Positions 1-7,460 are shown, counted from the stretch's first letter. The stretch is DNA of 11,651 bases from an uncultured Flavobacterium sp. (GCA_946480635.1 CAMLKV010000033.1:1-11651), one strand, 5' to 3'. Numbers and translations: made by a program. The notes: a model not told the origin generated them from the sequence alone.

Positions 1-977
1 TATAAGTTATAGGATTTTGTGATGCTCCATAAGTACTACAACTCACTGTATTATTAAAACTTGAAGAGTTATTGGTATTTACTTGATCGGCAGGAACACT
101 TACATTTAACGTATTTGCTCCTAAAGCAGTTGGTGTCCAATTATTAAAATTTACGGTTTGAGTTGCTCCTGGTGCTATCGTAGTAATAATTTTTGTATCA
201 GTATAAGTGTTAGCTCCTGTAATATTAGCGTTTACTGTGACATCATTTAAAGTAGTATTACTTTTATTCATTACTAAAGCAGAAATTGTTACAGGCAAAC
301 CTAACACGTTCGCTACATTTCCTAATGTATTAATACTCTCAATAGACACATCATTTGAATAAGGGTTAGGGTAACCAAAACGCATAACAGGTCTAAAGCT
401 TGTTGTGGCTAAAGTTGTAGGTGAAGCTGTTGCACTAGCTGCTGAAACACATCCTCCAACTAACCCTGTAGAATTAGAACTATAGGTAGCAGCTGTTGCA
501 GCAGCCGTACCTGTTCTCACAAAATCATAAGCGACATAAACAGAACCTCCTGTGTAAACCAATGGTGTACTCAAAGTTAAATCAACATTTGTTGCATTTG
601 CAGGCACAGTATAAGTCCCAGAATAAACTTGTGTCATACCAGTGATGATTGTGCTCCAATTTGTCCCTAAAGTAAAAGAAGTATCAGTACTGTTTTTCAT
701 ATAAACAGTTAATGTTCCTGTTACGGCAACATTTGCACCTGCTGTAGTTACAAAGCCAAATAAATTCAACGAAGAGCTTACTGGAACTGATGTTAATTCT
801 GATGCCAATACTAGTGCAGAACCTCTCATAAAAGAATGTGCACTAGTCCCGTTTGGTGCACGATTTTGCGTTGTTGAAGCATCATTTACTGGAGCATTAA
901 CAATAGCTGTTACCTGACCAAAAGTCAATCCCACTTTTAATATCAGAAATGTAAAAATTAAAGTAATTTTTTTCATA
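1..977 (-). CDS. Large secreted repetitive protein, N-terminal part (runs off left edge)
   Basis: This open frame starts at the ATG on the minus strand at 977 and stays open to base 1, giving 325 residues without a stop, so the C-terminus lies outside the window. Residues 1-20 form a signal peptide (MKKITLIFTFLILKVGLTFG, then Q). Residues about 21-200 are rich in Thr, Ala, Ser, Val and Asn, and look like beta-sandwich secreted-protein sequence. Residues about 225-310 resemble a CARDB/Ig-like adhesion module, with 'VTISALVMNKSNTTLNDVTV' and 'IAPGATQTVNF'. Only two Cys are visible, at about 176 and 313. In Flavobacteriaceae such proteins usually end in a type IX secretion sorting domain, but that part cannot be seen, so export by that route is inference. 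It follows the TonB-dependent receptor on the same strand after 88 bp and could be co-transcribed with it. No enzymatic motif is visible; surface or extracellular adhesin-like protein is the best description. Confidence 0.85.
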
Positions 978-1065
978 GAATAGTTTTTTTAGTTTTCACC
1001 AAAATAACCATTTTTCCCCTAATAAAAAAGTATTTAAATTTATTTCACAACTTCACTTAAAAACT
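978..1065. other. Short AT-rich intergenic gap
   Basis: This 88-bp gap lies between the receptor gene and the secreted-protein gene, both on the minus strand. I see no convincing hairpin terminator. On the minus strand, TTATTTTG (1000-1007) is one base off the TAnnTTTG -7 element, but it lacks a TTG at the expected -33 position. The downstream gene may therefore use a weak promoter of its own or be transcribed from the receptor promoter. Confidence 0.4.
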
Positions 1066-3195
1066 TTATAAATTATCTAACTGATTCGTTTTCTTATCAT
1101 TACTGATAGTCCAAAAGAATCCCACAAAGAAAAATCTATCAGCTGTAGGTGTAATTGCTCTTCTGTTGTATATTCCATTTGAGTCTGGTGTATTGGCATA
1201 TTCATAACCAAATACATTTTGTGTTCCCATTACATTTGAAACCGAGAAATACAATATTTTTTGTTGTGTGATAAGATAAGCCCAATTAAAACTTAAATTG
1301 TTATAAGTCTTGGTTTTACCATTCATAAAAACTGGCTCGTTAGGATTGTTATACGGTCTTCCTGAATTGAACGTGTGAGAAAAACCAACCTGAGATTTCC
1401 ATTCTTCTATAAAATATTTAGTAACTAATGATGCATTGTGAGTTGCAACAAAACTTGGAGTAACTTGTGATGTATAGTTTTTATACTCTCTCTCAGTATC
1501 AATGTAAGAATAGGATAACCAATACTCTAAATATTTAATTGATTTTCCATCTCTCCAAAAAACATCTAATCCTTTTGCATAACCATAACCATCATTATTG
1601 AAATTACTATTAAACATCGCTATTTCGTTGTTATACTTTACAAGATTCTTGTAATCCTTATAGTAAAGTTCTGTTCGTAACGTGCGCTTGTTTTTTACAT
1701 ATTGATAATTGAAAATGTAATGTGACGCTCTTTCATTTTGTAATGAAGAATTATATTTTAAATAACTTTGATTAGGTGCTTGATCAAACATACCATAAGC
1801 AAATGAAAACTGACTTCCATCACTAACTTTGTAAGCTAAAGATACTCTTGGTGAAATTGAAGTTTCATTGAGTAAATTATCATTAGCCAAACGTATTCCT
1901 GCTTTTGCAGCAAACTCTTTAGAGAAAAAAATATCTGCTTCAGTATAAGCAGCTGCTATATTTTGGTTGTAATTAACTTTTGCATTTACATTAAAGCTTT
2001 CATCAAACTTTGTGATAAAATAATCAGCACCAAATGACAGTTTAACTCGGTCAGAAAAGCTCTTTTTTAATTTTATTTTTAGATGAGACGCGTGTTCTGT
2101 ATTATCAATTTGATCCGAATTTAAAGACGTATCGGTTCCTCCATATCCATAACTCAATCCAGTTATTAATTGCCAATTACTACCAAATTTTCCTTTGTAA
2201 GATGAATTAAAATAAAAATTATTATTGTTAAGGTTCACACGAGTAGGAACTGCTGTGTTAATAGATTCTTGATTCACATCAAAACGAGAAGCATCAAAAG
2301 CAGCATATATTTTAAACATTCCAGAATTAAACTTATAACGATAAACAGTTTCTCCAGAAAGCGATTGAAAAGCCCTATTCCAACTAACATTTTGTGGTGC
2401 TACAGCTTGATAAGGAGCTAGATCTATATAAGCTGTATTAACACTTATTGAGCTCTTTTCCCATTTTTTAGTATGTCCTAAACCTAGTCCAACAGTCATT
2501 AGTGAAATATCTGTTTGTTCTTGAGCTGGTTCTTCAATAGTGTTTAATTGTAAAATACTTGAAAGTGCTCCACCATACTCAGCTGAATAACCTCCAGTTG
2601 AGAAAGAAATTCCGCTAAACAAGAATGGTGAAAAACGTCCTCTTGTAGGCAAATTATTGGTAGTAGCACCATAAGGTTGAGAAACTCTTAATCCATCAAC
2701 ATACGTTTGTGCTTCATCTGCTTCTCCTCCACGAACAAATAATCTTCCGCTCTCACCCACAGTTTGTGTTCCTGGTAACGTTTGTAAAGCACCCACAATA
2801 TCACCCGCTGATCCAGCTGTTGTTACAATATCAAGAGGTTTTAAAACTGAAACTCTTGCTTTATCCCCAGCTTCAAGAGTTCCTGCTGTAATAACCACAG
2901 CATCAAGCAGATTTACACTTGGTCTTAATTTTATACTTAATGGTGTTAATTTTTCAATTTCGATAGCCAATTTAAAATCATCAAAAGCGAGTAAAGTAGC
3001 TACTAATATTTGTGAGCCTTTTTCTGCAAACTCACCATTAGCGTTAGTCATCGCTCCGTCATAAGTACCTTCAATAAAAACGTTTACACCTTCAAGGGGT
3101 TTATTTTTATTATCAAACACTTTACCTGAAACAGTTGTTTGAGAAAAAGCTAGAAAAGAAAAGAAAGTTAGAATAATTGTTACTGCAGTTTTCAT
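1066..3195 (-). CDS. TonB-dependent outer-membrane receptor with N-terminal carboxypeptidase-regulatory-like domain
   Basis: This 709-residue protein is an outer-membrane gated-barrel receptor that would import an unknown ligand using energy passed from TonB-ExbBD. I chose the ATG at 3195 because it gives a clean signal peptide (MKTAVTIILTFFSFLAFSQ); an in-frame ATG at 3219 would add eight polar residues (MFHQINKT) in front of it. Residues about 20-105 are the carboxypeptidase-regulatory-like fold (TTVSGKVFDNKNKPLEGVNV). Residues about 115-220 are the plug, with 'VRGGEADEAQTYVDG' at 154-168, and residues about 225-700 are alternating beta-barrel strands. It is much shorter than SusC-type glycan receptors (about 1000 residues), and no SusD gene is adjacent, so polysaccharide import is unlikely. 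It belongs to the shorter receptor class, whose members import siderophores, metals or small organics; the substrate cannot be read from the sequence. The 11-residue tail after the last strand (NDKKTNQLDNL) is unusual, because barrels normally end close to an aromatic residue. A LytTR-like site lies upstream. Confidence 0.93.
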   Translation of the reverse strand: MKTAVTIILTFFSFLAFSQTTVSGKVFDNKNKPLEGVNVFIEGTYDGAMTNANGEFAEKGSQILVATLLAFDDFKLAIEIEKLTPLSIKLRPSVNLLDAVVITAGTLEAGDKARVSVLKPLDIVTTAGSAGDIVGALQTLPGTQTVGESGRLFVRGGEADEAQTYVDGLRVSQPYGATTNNLPTRGRFSPFLFSGISFSTGGYSAEYGGALSSILQLNTIEEPAQEQTDISLMTVGLGLGHTKKWEKSSISVNTAYIDLAPYQAVAPQNVSWNRAFQSLSGETVYRYKFNSGMFKIYAAFDASRFDVNQESINTAVPTRVNLNNNNFYFNSSYKGKFGSNWQLITGLSYGYGGTDTSLNSDQIDNTEHASHLKIKLKKSFSDRVKLSFGADYFITKFDESFNVNAKVNYNQNIAAAYTEADIFFSKEFAAKAGIRLANDNLLNETSISPRVSLAYKVSDGSQFSFAYGMFDQAPNQSYLKYNSSLQNERASHYIFNYQYVKNKRTLRTELYYKDYKNLVKYNNEIAMFNSNFNNDGYGYAKGLDVFWRDGKSIKYLEYWLSYSYIDTEREYKNYTSQVTPSFVATHNASLVTKYFIEEWKSQVGFSHTFNSGRPYNNPNEPVFMNGKTKTYNNLSFNWAYLITQQKILYFSVSNVMGTQNVFGYEYANTPDSNGIYNRRAITPTADRFFFVGFFWTISNDKKTNQLDNL

Positions 3196-3216
3196 AGTTT
3201 TGTTTATTTGATGAAA

Positions 3217-3224
3217 CAAAATTG
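3217..3224 (-). promoter_or_regulatory. Possible -7 element for the receptor gene
   Basis: On the minus strand CAATTTTG matches the Bacteroidetes -7 consensus TAnnTTTG at seven of eight positions, 21 bases upstream of the receptor ATG. There is no TTG at the usual -33 distance. That would fit a promoter needing an activator, and the LytTR-like repeats end 33 bp further upstream. Spacing and motif are seen in the sequence; function is inferred. Confidence 0.35.
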
Positions 3225-3257
3225 CAATCTAAATCACTCTTTTTAAATTAATAATGA

Positions 3258-3287
3258 CTGAACTGTAGTTTTTTGTTACCGAACTGT
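3258..3287 (-). promoter_or_regulatory. Putative LytTR-type response-regulator binding site (two direct repeats)
   Basis: On the minus strand two 9-mers, ACAGTTCGG (3279-3287) and ACAGTTCAG (3258-3266), lie in direct orientation with 12 bp between them, so they repeat every 21 bp, or two helical turns. Both fit the published LytTR half-site pattern [TA][AC][CA]GTTN[AG][TG], which is also defined with a 12-13 bp spacer. The similarity extends beyond the 9-mer: 11 of 13 bases match between TGACTGAACTGTA and TTACCGAACTGTA on the plus strand. The site sits between two divergent genes, upstream of the receptor's possible -7 box and overlapping the -33 region of the YCII gene. No LytTR regulator gene is in this window. 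Confidence 0.55.
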
Positions 3288-3304
3288 AAATACTTTTAAT
3301 TTTT

Positions 3305-3312
3305 TATATTTG
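3305..3312 (+). promoter_or_regulatory. Promoter -7 element for the YCII gene
   Basis: TATATTTG is a full match to the Flavobacterium -7 consensus TAnnTTTG, ending 14 bases before the ATG at 3327, which gives a short leader. The best -33 candidate is CTG at 3284-3286, 18 bp upstream. It lies inside the right-hand LytTR-like repeat, so a protein bound there could block or redirect polymerase. Confidence 0.45.
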
Positions 3313-3326
3313 AAATAAAATAAATC

Positions 3327-3782
3327 ATGAAAAAATATATCTTACCAATACTATTATTCTCTTCAACAGTAATAATAGCACAAGACAACCTTACTCCTTA
3401 TGATGAAAAACTAGCCAAAGAATTAGGAGCCGATGAATACGGAATGAAAAATTATGTTTTCTGTATTCTTAAAACGGGTTCAAATACTAAAGCAACTGAT
3501 GAGGAGAAAAAGAAATATTTTGAAGGACATATGGAAAACATAAACCGTCTTGCTAAAGAGGGGAAATTAGTTGTTGCAGGCCCTTTTATGAAAAATGACA
3601 GAAATTATCGTGGTATTTTTATCTTTAATTGTAATACAGTTGAAGAAGCCCAAAAATTGGTGGAAACAGACCCGGCAGTTCAGGCAAAAATATTTGATGT
3701 AGAATTGACACCTTGGTACAGCAGCGCTGCATTAATGCAAGTTTCTGGCAATCATGATAAACTTGCTAAAACTAAATTCTAG
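3327..3782 (+). CDS. Exported YCII-domain (YciI-like) protein
   Basis: This is a 151-residue protein with a signal peptide (residues 1-18, MKKYILPILLFSSTVIIA, cleavage likely before Q19). A short linker follows, then a YCII domain spanning about residues 42-135. The YCII hallmarks are His68 in 'GHMENINRLAKEGKLVVAGP' and Asp115 in 'ETDPAVQAKIFDVELTPWY', which form the conserved His/Asp pair proposed as an active site in the family. The domain has a dimeric ferredoxin-like fold of poorly known function. Most YCII proteins are short and cytoplasmic, so the signal peptide implies a periplasmic version. It is divergent from the TonB-dependent receptor across a 131-bp control region. Its stop codon TAG is followed immediately by the ATG of the MmcQ/YjbR gene, so the two are almost certainly one transcript. 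The domain call is firm; the reaction is unknown. Confidence 0.88.
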   Translation: MKKYILPILLFSSTVIIAQDNLTPYDEKLAKELGADEYGMKNYVFCILKTGSNTKATDEEKKKYFEGHMENINRLAKEGKLVVAGPFMKNDRNYRGIFIFNCNTVEEAQKLVETDPAVQAKIFDVELTPWYSSAALMQVSGNHDKLAKTKF

Positions 3783-4133
3783 ATGAATATCGAAGAGTTG
3801 CAAAATCTCTGCAAATCACTACCCGCAGTTACAGAAGATATAAAGTGGGAAAATGATTTGTGTTTTTGCATAGGTGCCAAAATGTTTTGTGTCGTAGGAT
3901 TAAACCAATCACCAACTTCAGCATCGTTTAAAGTATTAGATGAAGAATTTGAAGAACTTTCTACAAGAAAAGGTTTTATTCCAGCTCCCTATGTAGCTCG
4001 CTACAAATGGGTTTTGGTAGAAGATATCAATACACTTTCAACAAACGAATGGAAACATTATATTACACAATCTTATAATTTAATAAAGGATAAACTACCA
4101 GCAAAAATTAAGAAAGAACTTAAATTGGTTTAA
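3783..4133 (+). CDS. MmcQ/YjbR family protein
   Basis: This 116-residue protein matches the MmcQ/YjbR family, which has a CyaY-like alpha/beta fold and is often annotated as DNA-binding. Visible family features are the N-terminal helix ending in the 'LPAVTEDIKWENDLCFCIGAK' region (about 13-33, with Trp22), the strand 'MFCVVGL' (34-40), 'SFKVLDEEFEELS' (48-60), 'GFIPAPYVARYKWVLVED' (about 64-81) and the C-terminal 'KLPAKIKKEL' helix. It has no signal peptide and is cytoplasmic, unlike the exported YCII protein whose stop codon it abuts with zero spacing; translation is probably coupled. A small family of this kind, with no demonstrated enzymatic role, cannot be assigned a pathway. No terminator is visible in the 95 bp after it. 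Confidence 0.88.
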   Translation: MNIEELQNLCKSLPAVTEDIKWENDLCFCIGAKMFCVVGLNQSPTSASFKVLDEEFEELSTRKGFIPAPYVARYKWVLVEDINTLSTNEWKHYITQSYNLIKDKLPAKIKKELKLV

Positions 4134-4195
4134 AATATTAATTACTACTTTCTATTTTTAACTTTTTGGGAAGAACCTTTTAACCGATTACTGTC

Positions 4196-4203
4196 TATTT
4201 TTG
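4196..4203 (+). promoter_or_regulatory. Promoter -7 element for the ClC-HPP operon
   Basis: TATTTTTG fully matches TAnnTTTG and lies 25 bases before the ClC start codon. A TTG occurs at 4166-4168, but the 27-bp gap is longer than the usual 17-23, so the -33 box is weak or absent. A separate promoter here splits the ClC unit from the YCII-MmcQ pair. Confidence 0.4.
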
Positions 4204-4228
4204 TAAACCACTTTGAAAGAATATTTTC

Positions 4229-5509
4229 ATGAATAAGACAGCTCAACTCAGAAAAAATCATAAAAGAATTACTTTACAAAAATTAGTTATAGCTTCAATT
4301 CTTATAGGGTTTTCAGCTACTTTTTTGGCAGTTTCATTAAAAAAACTGACCGAACATTATGAGGAAATATTGTTTCATAAAGCAAATTCAAATTGGTTTT
4401 TGTTCTTGATTTCTCCTTTTTTTGGACTATCTATAATTTATTTTTTGCGTGAATATCTTTTCAAAAAGAAAGAAAATAAAGGAATAAAAGAAATCTTTGA
4501 AAGTACGAGTTCTCCAACCAAAAGACTTCCAGGATATAAAATTCCTTCTCATTTTTTTAACGGGTTACTAACTGTAATTTTTGGAGGCTCTACAGGGATT
4601 GAAGTCTCTACAGTAGTGGCTTCTGCTGCTATTGGTTCAGTAGCTCAAAAAAAAGAAAATGTTTTTAAGCGTCATAAAACAGAGTTGGTTTGCGCAGGAA
4701 TAGCAGCTGGAGTTACCGCTTTATTTAATAGTCCCATTGCCGGAATATTATTCTCATTTGAAGTAATCTCTAGAAAAATATCACGAATTTATGCTATAAC
4801 TATTGCAATTGCAGTTGCTGTTTCTTATTCATTTATTTTACTTCTTGATGAAAAACCATTGTTTCAAGTACCAATAACAACTTGGCATCTAAAAGCATTT
4901 CCTTACTTTATATTATTAGGATTATTGGCCGGTGTAAATTCGGTTTATCTTACTAAATGTGTTATTAACATAAAATCAAAATTTACAGAAATTGAAAAAC
5001 ATACTACTAAAATTATTATTGGCTCACTACTAATTAGTTTTTCTTTCCTATTATTACCTCAATTGTATGGTGAAGGTTATCATGCTGTTAAAGACATCTT
5101 TTTTAATGCAGATAGTATAACATTGAACACATCTTTTGTGCTTACCGCTTTAGGCATTTTACTTTTAAAACCAATTATTACTTCAGTAACATTAGCTTCT
5201 GGAGGCGATGGTGGTGTATTTGCTCCAAGTATGTTTTTAGGTGCTTTTTTAGGGTTATTTTTGGCCGTAATTTTAAATACTTTTTTTAAAGCTAATGTAA
5301 TTCCTCTAAATTTTATGGTCATAGGTATGGCCGCAATGCTCAGTGCAAGTATCCATGCACCTTATACAGCCTTATTTTTGATTTGTGGATTAATAGGTAA
5401 CTACACACTTTTCATTCCAATTCTAGTTGTTTGTTTAATTTCTAAAACAACTGCAAAATTAATTTATCCTTATACTGTCTACTCTTATCAACCTAAAAGA
5501 ATTAGTTAA
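4229..5509 (+). CDS. ClC-family chloride channel/anion transporter, no CBS domains
   Basis: This 426-residue inner-membrane protein has about ten hydrophobic helices and the ClC layout. It lacks the cytoplasmic CBS pair that some members carry. Aligned by eye with E. coli ClcA, the gating glutamate is kept as Glu125 in GIEVS (residues 123-127, where GREGP is usual). The third anion-binding motif is intact as GVFAP (329-333), and a Tyr suited to the central site is present near the C-terminus in 'YPYTVYSYQP'. The first filter motif GSGIP is replaced by NKGIK (83-87), exactly 41 residues before Glu125 as in ClcA. The proton-pathway Glu203 of ClcA aligns with Val179 in LFSFEVIS, which resembles eukaryotic channel-type ClCs. 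These changes suggest altered selectivity or loss of proton coupling, which is inference. The gene overlaps the next one by one base (TAATG) and heads a four-gene unit. Confidence 0.92.
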   Translation: MNKTAQLRKNHKRITLQKLVIASILIGFSATFLAVSLKKLTEHYEEILFHKANSNWFLFLISPFFGLSIIYFLREYLFKKKENKGIKEIFESTSSPTKRLPGYKIPSHFFNGLLTVIFGGSTGIEVSTVVASAAIGSVAQKKENVFKRHKTELVCAGIAAGVTALFNSPIAGILFSFEVISRKISRIYAITIAIAVAVSYSFILLLDEKPLFQVPITTWHLKAFPYFILLGLLAGVNSVYLTKCVINIKSKFTEIEKHTTKIIIGSLLISFSFLLLPQLYGEGYHAVKDIFFNADSITLNTSFVLTALGILLLKPIITSVTLASGGDGGVFAPSMFLGAFLGLFLAVILNTFFKANVIPLNFMVIGMAAMLSASIHAPYTALFLICGLIGNYTLFIPILVVCLISKTTAKLIYPYTVYSYQPKRIS

Positions 5510-6123
5510 TGCCCACGAAACATATTAAAAAAGGTTATCAAAAAACAAAATACATTCTTTACAAAGAAACTTTAGTTGATTTTAAAGAACATTTTTGGGC
5601 TTTTATGGGGGCCTTTGTTGGTATGGGAATTATTTCTTATTTACAATATGATGCTTTCCCTAAAGAAGATTTTGTATTTCTTATTGGCTCATTTGGAGCT
5701 TCATGCGTTTTGGTGTATGGAGTAATTCAGAGTCCATTAGCACAGCCAAGAAATTTAATTGGAGGACATGTTATTTCTGCAATAATAGGAGTATCAATGG
5801 CTAAACTTTTCCCTGATATCATTTGGTTAGCTTCGGCGTTAGCTGTTGCGGGTGCAATTGTATTAATGCAAATAACAAAAACATTACACCCACCAGGTGG
5901 AGCCACAGCTTTAATTGCAGTGACGGGTTCTCCCGCTATTTTAAAATTAGGATATTGGTATGTTTTAACTCCTGTTTTAACAGGTGCTTTAATACTCTTA
6001 CTAGTTGCTCTGATTTTTAACAACCTGACATCTAACAGACAATATCCTACCAGTAAAAAATTTACTAAATTTAAAAATAGAATTAGTAATCAAATAAAGT
6101 TAAACAAAGAGAATATTCATTAA
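5509..6123 (+). CDS. HPP-family integral membrane protein
   Basis: This 204-residue protein has four predicted membrane helices (about 28-46, 55-73, 82-100 and 104-122), with a further hydrophobic stretch at about 150-171. The signature of the family is present: 'IGSFGAS' (59-65), 'SPLAQPRNLIGGH' (75-87) and the naming motif HPPGGATAL (127-135). HPP proteins in cyanobacteria and in plant chloroplasts have been shown to act as nitrite transporters; for Bacteroidetes members the substrate is not established. The start ATG overlaps the TAA of the ClC gene (TAATG), implying translational coupling and a joint role in anion movement across the inner membrane. The Lys-rich ends (KHIKKGYQKTK; KKFTKFKNR) suggest both flanks lie in the cytoplasm. 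Confidence 0.9.
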   Translation: MPTKHIKKGYQKTKYILYKETLVDFKEHFWAFMGAFVGMGIISYLQYDAFPKEDFVFLIGSFGASCVLVYGVIQSPLAQPRNLIGGHVISAIIGVSMAKLFPDIIWLASALAVAGAIVLMQITKTLHPPGGATALIAVTGSPAILKLGYWYVLTPVLTGALILLLVALIFNNLTSNRQYPTSKKFTKFKNRISNQIKLNKENIH

Positions 6124-6138
6124 GATTTTAATCTAGTA

Positions 6139-6528
6139 ATGCTTAAAATAAATAAAATACATCATATTGCTATCATTTGTTCCGATTACAAAAAATCAAA
6201 ACATTTTTATACTCAAATTTTAGGATTACAAGTAATTCGAGAAGTTTTTAGAGCTAATAGACAATCGTACAAACTTGATTTAGCAATTAATGGAGATTAT
6301 ATAATTGAGCTATTTTCCTTCCCAAATCCTCCTGAAAGAGTTTCTAGACCTGAGGCAAGAGGACTAAGACATTTAGCTTTTGAAGTAAATGATATAGAAG
6401 CTACTAGAAATTATTTACTTTCGCATTCTATAGATTCTGAAACAATAAGAATAGACAAATACACCGAGAAAAGTTTCTTCTTTATTGCAGATCCAGACAA
6501 TTTACCAATCGAATTTTACCAAAAATAA
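6139..6528 (+). CDS. VOC-family metalloprotein, YaeR/SMU1112c-type glyoxalase-like
   Basis: This 129-residue, single-domain protein of the vicinal oxygen chelate fold is close to E. coli YaeR in length and in motifs: 'HHIAII' at the start, 'YIIELFSFPNPPERVSRPEA' in the middle, 'GLRHLAFEVNDIEA' and 'DPDNLPIEFYQ' at the end. The four expected metal ligands are His9, Glu57, His78 and Glu125, all present. The family is related to glyoxalase I, but the substrate of YaeR-type members is not known, so lactoylglutathione activity should not be assumed, particularly as Bacteroidetes generally lack glutathione. It lies 15 bp after the HPP gene and one base before the TPR gene, in the middle of the operon. 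No signal peptide; cytoplasmic. Confidence 0.92.
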   Translation: MLKINKIHHIAIICSDYKKSKHFYTQILGLQVIREVFRANRQSYKLDLAINGDYIIELFSFPNPPERVSRPEARGLRHLAFEVNDIEATRNYLLSHSIDSETIRIDKYTEKSFFFIADPDNLPIEFYQK

Positions 6529-6529
6529 A

Positions 6530-7411
6530 ATGAAAAAAACAATTTTACTATTTATCACTCTTTGCAGTTTTGTCTCACAAGGCCAAAGTTTTCATGACAG
6601 ATTTAAAATTTTAATGCAATTAGGTTCCGATGCAAAATCAATGGATAACCTATTTAAAGAATGGAAGCAAAAAGAACCATCCAACCCTGAATTATATATA
6701 GGTGGGTTTAATTTTTATTATCAAGAAGCAACTAAGGAGGTTCTTAGCTTAAGTCCGAACTCTACAAACAATCCTCAATATGAAGTAAAAGATTCTGTAA
6801 ACAAACCTGTGGCTTATTTAGGAGGTCAAAAAACTCAAAATGATTCTTTATTCAACGTTTCACAAAACTTTTTGGTTGAAGGCATTAAGAAAAATCCAAA
6901 AAGACTAGATATGCGATTTGGAAAAATATATGCTTTGGGAACCTTTAATAGATTTAATGATTTTACACGAGAGCTTCTTGAAACTTTAGAATATTCAAAA
7001 AAAATAAACCATAAATGGTTGTGGTCTAATAATGAACCTGTAAAAGACGAAGTAAATTTCTTAAAAGCTGCTGTGCAAGATTATCAAAACACTTTGTACA
7101 AGAACAATGAAGATGGTAATATGCTTCAAATAGCTGAAAAAATGAATACTATTTTCCCTAACGATGCTATTATATTATGTACACTTGGCTCTGCCTATTT
7201 AATGGATAATAAATTAGAAAAAGCATTACCAATATTTGAAAAAGCATATGTTTTAAAATCTGATGACACCATCATAATTAACAATTTGGCCCTTTCATAT
7301 TATAACAGTAAGGATTATAAAAATGCTAAGCGTTATTTTACCATTCTTCTAGAAAAAGGGGATGAAAAACAAAAAGAGCTTGCAAAAGAGAAACTTAAGC
7401 AAATGGAGTAA
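6530..7411 (+). CDS. Exported tetratricopeptide-repeat protein
   Basis: I place the start at the ATG at 6530, one base after the VOC stop codon, because it begins a signal peptide (MKKTILLFITLCSFVSQGQ, residues 1-19). A longer frame opens at 6485, but it would overlap the VOC gene and bury that signal. The protein has 293 residues. The Cys in 'ITLCSF' is not in a good lipobox, so it is probably a soluble periplasmic protein. The middle part (about 30-200) is helical without a recognised domain. Two TPR units end the protein: about 212-245 ('AIILCTLGSAYLMDNKLEKA') and about 246-280 ('TIIINNLALSYYNSKDYKNA'). TPRs mediate protein-protein contact; the partner is unknown. It is the last gene of the ClC-HPP-VOC unit, which is followed by a separate promoter. 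Confidence 0.85.
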   Translation: MKKTILLFITLCSFVSQGQSFHDRFKILMQLGSDAKSMDNLFKEWKQKEPSNPELYIGGFNFYYQEATKEVLSLSPNSTNNPQYEVKDSVNKPVAYLGGQKTQNDSLFNVSQNFLVEGIKKNPKRLDMRFGKIYALGTFNRFNDFTRELLETLEYSKKINHKWLWSNNEPVKDEVNFLKAAVQDYQNTLYKNNEDGNMLQIAEKMNTIFPNDAIILCTLGSAYLMDNKLEKALPIFEKAYVLKSDDTIIINNLALSYYNSKDYKNAKRYFTILLEKGDEKQKELAKEKLKQME

Positions 7412-7460
7412 ATGTTATCAACAAAACAGAAATCTGAAAAGTAAAATATAAAATTATAAC

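Noticed and set aside
2709..2891. Open frame of 60 codons on the plus strand
   Set aside because: It lies antisense inside the well-supported receptor gene, its product is low-complexity Leu/His/Gln, and it has no promoter.
3196..3219. Earlier in-frame start for the receptor (ATG at 3219)
   Set aside because: It adds eight non-signal residues before the signal peptide and lies within the likely promoter region.
5080..5322. Open frame on the minus strand inside the ClC gene
   Set aside because: It is antisense to conserved ClC motifs including GVFAP, with no family similarity of its own.
5727..6023. Open frames on both strands inside the HPP gene (including 5823-6020 plus)
   Set aside because: They are shadows of the HPP coding frame, which carries all the family motifs.
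6485..6529. Earlier in-frame start for the TPR protein
   Set aside because: It would overlap the VOC gene by 44 bases and put 15 polar residues before a clear signal peptide; the ATG at 6530 is better.
6530..6592. Lipoprotein signal in the TPR protein (Cys in ITLCSF)
   Set aside because: The residue before the Cys is Leu rather than Gly, Ala or Ser, and a normal signal peptidase I site follows at QGQ.
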